Origin: Rebecca billardiae RCC1528
Taxonomy: Eukaryota; Haptophyta
Direction of reading: 5' to 3'
NCBI GenBank assembly: GCA_965240325.2
Contig: OZ251234.1
Location: forward strand, 1,054,001 to 1,118,000
Length of the DNA: 64,000 bases
Made by a program: the position numbers and the translations under genes. Below are positions 51,801-59,597 of this stretch, piece after piece (within the stretch, counting starts at the first letter, position 1; the number at the start of each line of letters is the position of its first letter). The notes below the pieces were generated by a model, which had not been told where the DNA came from, made no database searches, and saw nothing but the letters and a program-made list of their open reading frames with translations.

Positions 51801-52877
51801 CGGGCCTGCATCTGCCGCGGGCGCAGGCTCAGCTGAGCGCGCGCAGGGCACGCATGCCGAGGCCGGGCCTGAGGCCGGGCCTGCGCCGCCACGAGCGCGA
51901 CCGTCGGTGTCGCCTGCGGCCGCACGGCACGGCACCGCGCTCGCACCTGCCTCGGCGTCGGAGAAGGGCGTTTCGCCGACGTCGTGCACCACGAGAATGT
52001 CGGCCGGCCTCGCGGCAGTCAGCTGCGCCAGGCTCGCAGCGGGCGGCTGCGCGCCACTCTCCGCTCCACCCGCGCCCTCGGCATCCTCCCGGGCGCCATC
52101 GCGCACGGCGGCGGTGGCCCAGGCGCGCAGAGGCGGCGGAGCGGGGCGTCCGTCCGGCGGCGGATGCACATGTGTGCGTGCCGTCGTAGCTGACGTCGAT
52201 GGCCGCCCGGCGTCGCGCGTCGGCGCCGTCCGCGCCGAGTGCGCGCGCGGCGTGGAAGCTGCGCTGAGCGGCGTGCGCAAGCGCGGCGTGCTCACGCCCG
52301 GCTCAGCCGCGGGGCCAGGCAGCGCGGCGCGCGCCGTGTGCGGCCGGTGATTGCGCGCCGAGAGTGGCGGCACCGTCGCTTTCGAGGGCTCGGGCCCAGG
52401 CTTGGGCGCGGTGCGCTTCCGCCGGAGCGGCTTCGCGCCCCTTCCGTCCAGCTCAGCCGCCGTCCATTTTGGAATCACTCGTCTAGGGGCCGGCGCAGGC
52501 AGCTCCGGCGCGGGCAGCTCCGGCGCCGGGCTGGGTGTGGCTGTGGAACGATCCGCCTGCTCGCAGCACTGCTGCTCGCAGTCGAGCGTGGGCACGTCCG
52601 CCAGATGCGGCGGCGGCGGCGGCGGCTCGGCGGGCCACGCCGCGCGCAGCCCGAGCGCGACGCGTTCGCTGCGCTCGCGCTCCTCCAGCTCAAGTGATGC
52701 GCACTCCCGCTGCCTGAGCGCGTACACGGCGGCAGCCGAGCCGCTTGGCGCGTGCTGGAGGTATGCATCTAGAGCTGCGACGACATCGCACAGCGCGTAT
52801 GTCTCCAAGTCGTACAGCTCGACGAGGTGCAGCTGAGCGAATGGCGCTGGCGCGTCCTCAACCGCCGCACTCGCCAT
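48891..52877 (-). CDS. Tubulin-tyrosine-ligase-like (TTLL) polyglutamylase
   Basis: Single long exon, 1328 aa. The first 840 residues are mostly disordered Ala/Pro/Glu-rich sequence with imperfect repeats (SAEPAPAADAGPAPPC type). Around residue 567 a short UBA/CUE-like helical segment is visible (DLERMAQRLQPLFPAAPAAA). The TTL domain spans about 840-1200: FNLLWTWRAPRIDWSRLLRF, HFPRASGRVLSDKERLKRAL, NVWILKPADSSRGRGIRLVD (ATP grasp), RKLDLRLYVLLTS, LVHLTNTAVQRH, then FELFGYDVLIEAGTLRPWLI and EVNSSPSLE. An Asp/Gly-rich insert interrupts the domain after the LTNTAVQ motif. The C-terminus is Ser/Ala-rich. TTLL enzymes add glutamate or glycine chains to tubulin tails, mostly in cilia and centrioles; the N-L-T-N and EVNxxPS motifs favour an active ligase. 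Divergent from the CHAT-like gene (150 bp). Confidence 0.88.
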   Translation of the reverse strand: MASAAVEDAPAPFAQLHLVELYDLETYALCDVVAALDAYLQHAPSGSAAAVYALRQRECASLELEERERSERVALGLRAAWPAEPPPPPPHLADVPTLDCEQQCCEQADRSTATPSPAPELPAPELPAPAPRRVIPKWTAAELDGRGAKPLRRKRTAPKPGPEPSKATVPPLSARNHRPHTARAALPGPAAEPGVSTPRLRTPLSAASTPRAHSARTAPTRDAGRPSTSATTARTHVHPPPDGRPAPPPLRAWATAAVRDGAREDAEGAGGAESGAQPPAASLAQLTAARPADILVVHDVGETPFSDAEAGASAVPCRAAAGDTDGRARGGAGPASGPASACVPCARSAEPAPAADAGPAPPCVPSARSAERAPAADGGSAEPPPAADDSHASAPPAEPLQAEPPRAGGAPAPAALEELRCDWPTHEGACAADWPPQKGAAAAAALPGGAHGVWAAEPPSALLDGAPAAHHSTARAEAAAVEVGAQGGAPTHDVGADATASLSADTLERAGDERSSPEEPTSACSPRSAHGAAPAAAEQGFTPCAEHAPRAPAARARAVAGASTAESDLERMAQRLQPLFPAAPAAACVAAARAAQGQWERAVSALFDRWVLGDGVSLADTLATHHSSSRRAVAPPTGSACRSAESAQGPGPAPGAVRGYGPQLRSIEDLLTLPHRGAAALSGGAPHGPASALASALDALECSLRAWRSAQRAAGCAQPDGARGGAEAEARGSEGEGSDTAGAAGGRSAPAAQSPAARRPPLVEKAAEPRYFCVQRARADVVGIVNDVLLQGGRAGVRAGAWARAPDAAMVPPAPAELGGAAGGAAGGSTAGGDAPLWAPPFNLLWTWRAPRIDWSRLLRFQRVNHFPRASGRVLSDKERLKRALDAHARRHGAAFSELLPLTFALPQEYVQFAHAFGEAEAAARAAPAPQPGAEPAPNVWILKPADSSRGRGIRLVDSISQVHYARRTVVQRYVPRPLTLGGRKLDLRLYVLLTSVQPLEAFLYTEGLARLASRPFTLERAALSDPLVHLTNTAVQRHASSRAEAAAHDADGSSAGGSDGDGDDDDDNQGGTDAADAAADGAREHGAAPAAATKISLAQLRAALEADGIDFARVWARVRETVVRSLVAVEHSIEPHPCAFELFGYDVLIEAGTLRPWLIEVNSSPSLERETQLDAALKERLIADTVRLVDPPAFDRAVLSRMASWRLAELGRSGRRTSRLVSPPFDHELHALLSGGRERGYGEMPAHLGMYERIAPSPTHERVVSRAGRRASAATASSSSSLMLPPRPPSAASTSSSAVLSSAASSSGSTSSAASAARSRHRVTTVV

Positions 52878-53027
52878 GCTGCAGCATCAAGCCGGCCGTT
52901 GTTGAGTGTTGACCAAAGTCCGGGACTCCGGGAGAGCTGGAGAGGCAGGAGATGCCCGAGCGACGGGCGGGACCACCCTTGGCCGCGGGGAGAAGGTCGC
53001 CGCGACGTCCGGGCGGCCGCAAGGGCG

Positions 53028-54974
53028 ATGGGTGGCAAGGGTCGACTGCATGCCCTGCTCGACCGCCCGGGGGACGTTGGAAAGGACTCGGTCCACACAG
53101 CTCTCGGCGCTGATCCCGGCGCGGCTACGAAGCGCGACAAGTTCGACCAATACCCGCTACACCGGCTATGCAATATGATGAAGGTCACGCCCGAGCTGTG
53201 CCGCATCGTGCTCGATGCGTATCGCGCGGCGGCTTCGAAGCCGGACGACGACGGCCTCTACCCCCTGCACTTGCTGTGTAACAACACCAGCATCAGCGTG
53301 GAGCTGTGGCACCTCGTGTACCAAGCGCATCCCGCCGCGGCCAAGCAGCCTGCCAAGGTCGGCGGGCGCTACCCGCTCCACTGTCTCTGCGCCAACGAGA
53401 GTATCACCCTCGAGCTGTGCCGCCTCGTCGTCGACGCGCATCGCGGCGCCGCGGCAGAGCGGCAGGGGCATAAGGACCGCCTCCCGCTGCACAATCTGTG
53501 CGAGAACCCGAGCGTCAGCTGGGAGCTGTGCCGTGTCGTGCTCGACGCGCACCCTGCCGCAGCCGACCAGCCGGACAAGGGCGGCGTGTACCCGCTGTAC
53601 AAACAGAAGCGCATCACGATGGAGGACCTCCCGACGAGCGCGCGCGCACGCGACCGCAGCAAGGCGAGCGCGGGCAGCTCGGCTGGCGGGACGAAGCGCC
53701 CGCGAGGCGACGCGGCTGGCGCGGGGCCCGAGCAGGCGGCGGGGCCATCGCCTGTGGGCGTCAAGACGAAGGGCGACCGCAGCAAGGCGAGCGCGGGCAG
53801 CTCGGCTGGCGGGACGAAGCGCCCGCAAGGCGACGCGGCTGGCGCGGGGCCCGAGCAGGCGGCGGGGCCATCGCCTGTGGGCGTCAAGACGAAGGGCGAC
53901 CGCAGCAAGGCGAGCGCGGGCAGCTCGGCTGGCGGGACGAAGCGCCCGCGAGGCGACGCGGCTGGCGCGGGGCCCGAGCAGGCGGCGGGGGCATCGCCTG
54001 TGGGCGTCAAGACGAAGGGCGACCGCAGCAAGGCGAGCGCGGGCAGCTCGGCTGGCGGGACGAAGCGCCCGCGAGGCGACGCGGCTGGCGCGGGGCCCGA
54101 GCAGGCGGCGGGGGCATCGCCGGTGCGCGTCAAGACGGAGGCCCCCGCAGCTCCACAGATCCCAGGCATCGCGCCGGACGTCGGGACCTGGGGCCAGGAT
54201 ATATTCTCTGTCGCCGTGATCTGCGCGCTCCCGGAGCGGCTCGGCAAGAAGAGAGGGTTAATTGGCCAGCTCAAGGAGATCGCGAATGCGGCGAGCATCA
54301 GCTCCAAAGCGGCGCGCGTTCACACCAACACCGTCCCCAACCAGTACGACTCCAAGTACCTGCACACGCTCGCCGATATCAACGCGTACGCGAAAGATGT
54401 GGACGCGGGCCGCGAGCGTCCGCCTGTGGTCGTGCACGTGATCGCTCACTCCAACGACTCGGACGGCACATTCGAGCTGGCCCGCGCCGGCAACCCCGGC
54501 GTCCCCGAGGGCGGCGAGAAGCTGCACGTGACCCAGCTGCGTACGCTCTTTCCGTCGGAGCACACGCACTTCTTCCTCAACACGTGCTGCAGCTGGCAGC
54601 ACAAGGGGGCGGAGCTCGCCAAGCGCCGCACGCCGCCGGCGAGCATTGTGGCGTACACGCGCGATGTGAACGACAAGGAGTGCCTGCGCGTCGCGACGCA
54701 GTACTACACGGCGCTTCAAGAGCACGGCCACGGCCCTGGGCTGGTGGCACACTTCTTGGCACGCGCAGAAATCCGCAGCTTGCGATTTGAGCGCAAGTCG
54801 TGCGAACGGCCGCCAGCAAATGAGCCAGCGCTGGCGCCAACAGAGGCTCAGGCTTGCCCAGATGGCCGCAGGTGTAAGTGCAAGCTGGTGCGCGACCTGA
54901 CTGCCCGTGACATCCTCATCACGTGGCCCACTGACCACGCCTCGGGCTCGGCGGCGGCATCACTTGAGCCATGA
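53028..54974 (+). CDS. Ankyrin-like repeats, minisatellite linker and CHAT/caspase-like domain
   Basis: Single exon, 648 aa from MGGKGRLHALLDRP; upstream in-frame sequence is the shared promoter region. Residues 42-190 hold four full repeats and a partial fifth of about 37 aa with the pattern YPLHxLCxNxxxTxELCRxVxDAHxxAAxxPDxxG, like the ankyrin-type repeats common in algae and oomycetes. Residues 209-372 are four near-identical 41-residue repeats (RSKASAGSSAGGTKRPRGDA) with basic KRPRGD clusters. Residues about 390-585 resemble the CHAT/caspase fold: IFSVAVICALPERLG, then PVVVHVIAHSND with His474, EKLHVTQLRTLFP, HFFLNTCCSW with Cys520 in the position of the NAC cysteine, and VAYTRDVNDKECLRVATQYY. 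The family call is by pattern only. If correct, it is a cysteine protease candidate with a protein-interaction sensor region. A Cys-rich tail (ACPDGRRCKCK) follows. Confidence 0.72.
   Translation: MGGKGRLHALLDRPGDVGKDSVHTALGADPGAATKRDKFDQYPLHRLCNMMKVTPELCRIVLDAYRAAASKPDDDGLYPLHLLCNNTSISVELWHLVYQAHPAAAKQPAKVGGRYPLHCLCANESITLELCRLVVDAHRGAAAERQGHKDRLPLHNLCENPSVSWELCRVVLDAHPAAADQPDKGGVYPLYKQKRITMEDLPTSARARDRSKASAGSSAGGTKRPRGDAAGAGPEQAAGPSPVGVKTKGDRSKASAGSSAGGTKRPQGDAAGAGPEQAAGPSPVGVKTKGDRSKASAGSSAGGTKRPRGDAAGAGPEQAAGASPVGVKTKGDRSKASAGSSAGGTKRPRGDAAGAGPEQAAGASPVRVKTEAPAAPQIPGIAPDVGTWGQDIFSVAVICALPERLGKKRGLIGQLKEIANAASISSKAARVHTNTVPNQYDSKYLHTLADINAYAKDVDAGRERPPVVVHVIAHSNDSDGTFELARAGNPGVPEGGEKLHVTQLRTLFPSEHTHFFLNTCCSWQHKGAELAKRRTPPASIVAYTRDVNDKECLRVATQYYTALQEHGHGPGLVAHFLARAEIRSLRFERKSCERPPANEPALAPTEAQACPDGRRCKCKLVRDLTARDILITWPTDHASGSAAASLEP
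53652..54143 (+). repeat. Coding minisatellite, four 123-bp units
   Basis: GACCGCAGCAAGGCGAGCGC starts units at 53652, 53775, 53898 and 54021, exactly 123 bp apart. The units are nearly identical at DNA level and keep the reading frame (41 codons each). Differences are a cgc/cgcaa change (PRGD/PQGD) and ggg/ggcc changes near the end. Confidence 0.96.
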
Positions 54975-55288
54975 CCGCCACTACTCATAGCAGCTCATCG
55001 ATCATAGATATATATATTATATATACTAGCAAGTAGCGGTCAGATTTTAATTCGTCGACGACTCGTCAGCAGACTCCGAGACTGATGAGGCTGCGTAGAT
55101 GAGTCCGCGCGCCGTCCGCGCCCGCGGGCCCCGCTGCCCCTGACTCCTGAGGCCTGAGTCCTGACTACTGCTCTTTGGAGCTGACCGCGGGCCTGATGAC
55201 AGACGGCTGACAGCCTGACTCGTCCGAGACCGAGTCCGTCAATGTCGATTGATGACGGCCGCCTCGTCCGGATCAGACGGCGTACGTC
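54975..55288. other. Intergenic region before the gap
   Basis: No gene seen. A short AT-rich tract at 55007-55027. Confidence 0.6.
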
Positions 55289-55388
55289 NNNNNNNNNNNN
55301 NNNNNNNNNNNNNNNNNNNNNNNNNNNNNNNNNNNNNNNNNNNNNNNNNNNNNNNNNNNNNNNNNNNNNNNNNNNNNNNNNNNNNNNN
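55289..55388. other. Assembly gap (100 N)
   Basis: A run of exactly 100 N, the usual placeholder for a gap of unknown size. Sequence on either side is intergenic, so no gene is visibly cut. Confidence 0.99.
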
Positions 55389-55625
55389 CCATGATATATA
55401 TCGTCCCGCTGCTGCTTAGCAGATAGTGATTGAATCATTGATCATATTGCTAGCGACTGACGATGATTGAGTATATTGACGACTGCTGATGAATGTCCGC
55501 CGATGTCGCGGATGAACGTTCGCCTGCTGCTCGTTACGAGTCGTGATGATGAGGTTATGCCATATTATTTCATCATCATCAGCAGCAGTACTGTCAGTAT
55601 ATATAGACGACAATAACTCCCAGGA

Positions 55626-56990
55626 TCATGCTGATGCCACTGGCCCGCCGAGCTCGGCGTAGCTGTGGCAGACGCGCTCGAGCGCCGCGAGCTGCAGGCA
55701 CAGCTCATCGGCAGCCATCCCATGGCGCTCGTACTGGTGGACGTACGCGCGCGCCGAGAAGAGCGCGCATGCGCGCGACACGATGCGCTGCATCGGCGGC
55801 AGCACAAGCTGCGAGTTGCTGACGAGCGTCGCCGTCTTGTCGTGCCCCTGCACGTGCCGCTCGCTCGCGCTCGTGAGCAGCGGGGCACCCGGCACCCACC
55901 GGCTGAACATGTCCGGGCGCGCGAGCGGGCCGGGCGGCTCCTCGAGCGCGCCAGGGCCACGCAGCACGAGCCACGCGGCGAGCGCGCGGCTCGCCGCGCG
56001 CGCGACCGAGCCGGAGGGCGTGCCCCTCCAGTCGATCTGATCCTCGAGCCTGCCGTCCGTGGCGGCCATCTGCGCGAGCGGGCGGAGCACCGCCGTCCAC
56101 CTGTCGGCGGTGTACCCGAGCGAGGCCGCCGGCGTCTGCGGCACCATGCGCACGCAGAGCAGCTTGTACGCCGGGTGCGGGCACAGATGCTGGAGGGGCG
56201 CGCCGAGCAGGCTGAGGCTGCCGCTGGCATCGGCGGCGGCTGTCGGCGCGCGCGCGCTTGGGGTGACCGAGCCGCCGCCGTGCGAAGCGGCGGAGGGCGC
56301 GGAGGGCGCGAGGATCGGGACGAGGTGGCGCGCGAGGAGCTTGTTCAGGTCGTCGTGCGACGGCCGCCCGATGCGCAGCACGCGCGAGCACACGTGCTCG
56401 AGCACGTCGTTCTCCAGCAGCAGCACCGCGTCGGCGGCGCCGCACAGGGTCGAGAGTGAAAGCGCGCAGTTGTACGGCTGCACGGCCACGTCGCCGCGCT
56501 CTCGGGGCCACACGGCCACGTTGGCGCGGAAGAGCTCGGGCCACTCGTCGCGAAGCGCCGCGGTCAGGTGCGCCCCGACGCCCGAGCCCGTCCCGCCCGC
56601 GAGCGCCTGGTACAGCAGCACGCCGTTGGCGCGGTCGCATGCCTCCAGCTCGGCGCGCACGAGCTCGCGCACCGACGGCCAGCACTTGGGCCCGTGCTCG
56701 CAGTAGCCGTGCGCCCAGTTGTTGCCCGAGCCGCCCTGCTCGTAGTGCTCGCGTGACGAGGCGTACGACCATCGGCCCGTCGCGAGCGCCGTGGCGGCCG
56801 CCGCGCGCACCGCCTTGGGCTCCATGTCGACCAGGACGGCGCGCGCCACGATCGCGTCCTCGCCGCCACCGCGGCGGGGCACGCGGCGGAAGTAGCGCTC
56901 GTCGGGCCCAGCGTCATCGTGGAGTGCATCGAGCGCGCTTTGGCCGACCTGATTGCCGCACTGGCCGAGCTGCAGAGTGATCGTGGCCAT
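55626..56990 (-). CDS. TUBD1: Delta-tubulin
   Basis: Single exon, 454 aa, the same length as animal delta-tubulin (453). Start at MATITLQLGQCGNQVGQSAL. Delta-specific features rather than alpha/beta are VARAVLVDMEPKAVRAAAAT, QGGSGNNWAHGYCEHGPKCW, LQHLCPHPAYKLLCVRMVPQ and DKTATLVSNSQLVLPPMQRI. The tubulin GTP loop is AGGTGSGVGAHLT. An Ala/Ser-rich insert sits near residues 240-265. Delta-tubulin maintains the C-tubule of triplet microtubules in basal bodies and centrioles, so the cell very likely builds flagella. Head-to-head with the acyl-CoA oxidase gene, 147 bp apart. Confidence 0.93.
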   Translation of the reverse strand: MATITLQLGQCGNQVGQSALDALHDDAGPDERYFRRVPRRGGGEDAIVARAVLVDMEPKAVRAAAATALATGRWSYASSREHYEQGGSGNNWAHGYCEHGPKCWPSVRELVRAELEACDRANGVLLYQALAGGTGSGVGAHLTAALRDEWPELFRANVAVWPRERGDVAVQPYNCALSLSTLCGAADAVLLLENDVLEHVCSRVLRIGRPSHDDLNKLLARHLVPILAPSAPSAASHGGGSVTPSARAPTAAADASGSLSLLGAPLQHLCPHPAYKLLCVRMVPQTPAASLGYTADRWTAVLRPLAQMAATDGRLEDQIDWRGTPSGSVARAASRALAAWLVLRGPGALEEPPGPLARPDMFSRWVPGAPLLTSASERHVQGHDKTATLVSNSQLVLPPMQRIVSRACALFSARAYVHQYERHGMAADELCLQLAALERVCHSYAELGGPVASA

Positions 56991-57137
56991 GCGAGGAGCT
57001 GCTCTAGACGCCCGCAGACGCCATTCTTGATTTCTGAATGTGACCAACGACCGAGCAGATTTTCAGATTTCGTCACTTCAGCCCGCCGCTTCGCCGTCCG
57101 GTTGCCCACGTCGTCGTCGTCAAGCGAGTTGTGGGCG

Positions 57138-59273
57138 ATGACGACGACCGGGACGGCGGAGGATCTCGCCGCCGAGCGCGCGCGCGCCTCCTTCGACCCC
57201 GCCGAGGTGGAGGCACTTCTGCGCGGAGGCGCGCGCGCCGTGGAGGCACGCCACCGGCTGCTGGCGCGCATCGCCGCCGACCCGCTGCTCGGCACCGGCC
57301 GGCTCGATGACCACTTCCTCTCTCGCGCCGAGCGGTTCAAGCTGGGCTGCGCGCGCATGCGGCGCGTGTTCGAGCTGGGGCTCACGCGCGAGGAGGGCTT
57401 CGCCGAGCTCCGCCTCTTCCGCGAGGGCGGCGCGCTCGACAAGAACGGCGCGTTCGGGCTGCACACGGGCATGTTCATCCCGACGCTCGAGCTGCTCGGC
57501 ACCGACGCGCAGCGCGCAGAGTGGCTGCCGCGCGCGCGCTCGTGCGCCATCATCGGCACGTACGCGCAGACCGAGCTGGGCCACGGGACGAACCTGGCAG
57601 GGCTCGAGACCACCGCCGAGTACGACGCGCGCACGCAGGAGTTCGTCCTGCACACGCCCACCAAGACGGCGACCAAGTGGTGGCCGGGCGGTCTCGGCAA
57701 GTCCAGCACCCACGCCGTCGTGATGGCGCGGCTCACCACCCCCGACGGCGTCGGGCGCGGGCAGCAGTCGTTCGTCGTGCAGCTGCGCGACCTGCGCACG
57801 CACCTGCCGCTCCCCGGCATCGAGCTGGGCGACATCGGCCCAAAGTTTGGATACGGGAACGTCGACAACGGCTACTTGATCCTCGACCGCGTGCGCGTGC
57901 CGCGCGCGCACATGCTCGCGCGCTTCTCGTGCGTCGAGCCGGACGGCTCGTTCTCGACGACGGCGGACAACCCGAAGGCGGTGTACGGCACGATGCTCCA
58001 CGTGCGCGTGTACCTCGTCGAGGAGGCCTCGCTCGCCCTCGCGCACGCGACCACGATCGCCGCGCGCTACTCGGCAGTGCGCAGGCAGGGCGGCGGCGGC
58101 GGCGGCGGCGCGCACGGCGCCGAGCGCGCCGTCATAGACTATCAGACGCAGCAGGCGCGGCTGCTGCCGCTGATCGCGGGCGCGTACGCGGTGCACTTCG
58201 CCGCCGCCGCCGTGCGCCGGCGGTACGACCGCTTCCGCGAGACCTCCGACCTGCGCCTGCTCCCGGAGCTGCACGCCACCTCGAGCGCGCTCAAGTCGCA
58301 CTGCACGGGCCTCGCCGCGCGCGGCGTCGAGACGTGTCGCCTCCTGTGTGGTGGGCATGGCTACTCGATGGCGTCGGGGCTGCCGTCGCTGTACATGGAG
58401 TTCACGCCGTCGCAGACGTACGAGGGCGACAACGTCGTCCTGCTGCTGCAGTGCGCGCGTTGGATGGTTAAGCAGCTCGCGCACGGGGCCGCGGGCGGCG
58501 GCGAGCACGGCGGCGGTGACGGCGGCCGCAGCGGCAGCGGCGCCGCGCGCGCGGGCGCGAGCGGCGCGCTCATCGACCCGGACTCAGAGCTTGAGGACGT
58601 CGGGGCGTACCTGCGCAGGGCGGGCGCGGCGCCGAGCGAGGCCTCCGAGCCGCTCGCTCTCGCCCCGGCCGAGCTCGCCACCGAGCCGCGCGCGCTCCTC
58701 GGCCTGCTGCGCGAGGTGGCGCGCGTGCGTGCCATCCGCGCAGCGGCCGAGCTTGCACGGCACAGCGCCGGCGGGGGCGAGGCGCGCGCGGCGGAGGTGG
58801 CATGGAGCGAGCGCGCGAGCGTCGAGCTCGCGGCGGCGGCGAGCGCGCACGCGCGATACGTGCTCGCACTCTGCTTCCACTGCGCCGTCGCCCGCGCGCA
58901 CGCCGAGGCAGTCGCCTCGCGAGCCGCGCTCGCCGCGCTCGCGGCCGCCCGGGACCTCCACCTGCTGAGCGCTGCGGACGATCCGGACGTTGGCCGCACG
59001 CTGCTTGAGAGCGGGCGTGTGCGCGCCGAGCACACGCACGCGGTGCGCACGCGGCTCGGCGAGCTGCTCGCACGCGTGCGCCGCGACGCCGTCGCGCTCG
59101 TCGACGCGTTCGGCCTGACCGACCTCGAGCTCAACTCTGCCCTCGGCCGCGCCGACGGCGACGTGTACGGCGCGCTGTTGGACTGGGCGCGCCGCTCGCC
59201 GCTCAACCGCGCGCACGTGGTCGAGGGCTTCGAGGAGCACATCCGCCCGATCATGGGCGCGTGCAGCCTGTGA
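57138..59273 (+). CDS. ACOX: Acyl-CoA oxidase
   Basis: Single exon, 711 aa. Catalyses the FAD-dependent first step of peroxisomal beta-oxidation, oxidising acyl-CoA to trans-2-enoyl-CoA and giving hydrogen peroxide. Begins MTTTGTAEDLAAERARASFD. The FAD-binding middle has IGTYAQTELGHGTNLAGLET and TATKWWPGGLGKSSTHAVVM, then DIGPKFGYGNVDNGYLILDR. The catalytic base is Glu429 in FTPSQTYEGDNVVLLLQCAR, matching the family Glu. A poly-Gly run of seven (about residue 318) sits in the loop before VIDYQTQQARLLPLIAG. The C-terminus is ACSL, which is not a canonical peroxisomal PTS1 (SKL type); location in peroxisomes is inferred from the family. An Ala/Gly/Arg-rich insert near residues 455-480 is low complexity. 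Confidence 0.93.
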   Translation: MTTTGTAEDLAAERARASFDPAEVEALLRGGARAVEARHRLLARIAADPLLGTGRLDDHFLSRAERFKLGCARMRRVFELGLTREEGFAELRLFREGGALDKNGAFGLHTGMFIPTLELLGTDAQRAEWLPRARSCAIIGTYAQTELGHGTNLAGLETTAEYDARTQEFVLHTPTKTATKWWPGGLGKSSTHAVVMARLTTPDGVGRGQQSFVVQLRDLRTHLPLPGIELGDIGPKFGYGNVDNGYLILDRVRVPRAHMLARFSCVEPDGSFSTTADNPKAVYGTMLHVRVYLVEEASLALAHATTIAARYSAVRRQGGGGGGGAHGAERAVIDYQTQQARLLPLIAGAYAVHFAAAAVRRRYDRFRETSDLRLLPELHATSSALKSHCTGLAARGVETCRLLCGGHGYSMASGLPSLYMEFTPSQTYEGDNVVLLLQCARWMVKQLAHGAAGGGEHGGGDGGRSGSGAARAGASGALIDPDSELEDVGAYLRRAGAAPSEASEPLALAPAELATEPRALLGLLREVARVRAIRAAAELARHSAGGGEARAAEVAWSERASVELAAAASAHARYVLALCFHCAVARAHAEAVASRAALAALAAARDLHLLSAADDPDVGRTLLESGRVRAEHTHAVRTRLGELLARVRRDAVALVDAFGLTDLELNSALGRADGDVYGALLDWARRSPLNRAHVVEGFEEHIRPIMGACSL

Positions 59274-59597
59274 GCTCGAGCGCGAGCCGGGTACCAGGAT
59301 GATGACTCGTGACGAGTGTGGCGGCTGTCATCATAGTTAGACCAGCACATCATGTCTCAGATGTCTGGCCTACAGTATTGTACATGATACAGTAGTAACT
59401 AGTAGTAGCTAAACTTTAGCTTACTGAACTACAAGACACTGATGAGTGAACACTGACAGTGCAGTACTGCAGTGGGTGCGTCTTGCTCGTCGGCCGACGG
59501 CCGGTGACGATCGAACGATGGCGGCCATCCGCGGCGCGTGAACGAGCCAACTACACTCTGCCTGCTGGCCAGCAGGCAGCCTCCTGCGGCGCACGCG
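59274..59597. other. Intergenic region
   Basis: Short spacer between genes in the same direction. It contains ctagtagtagctaa-type AT motifs; no gene seen. Confidence 0.6.

Noticed and set aside
49095-52836. Long plus-strand frames opposite the TTLL gene
   Set aside because: Antisense shadows of a GC-rich gene; the minus-strand frame has clear TTL motifs.
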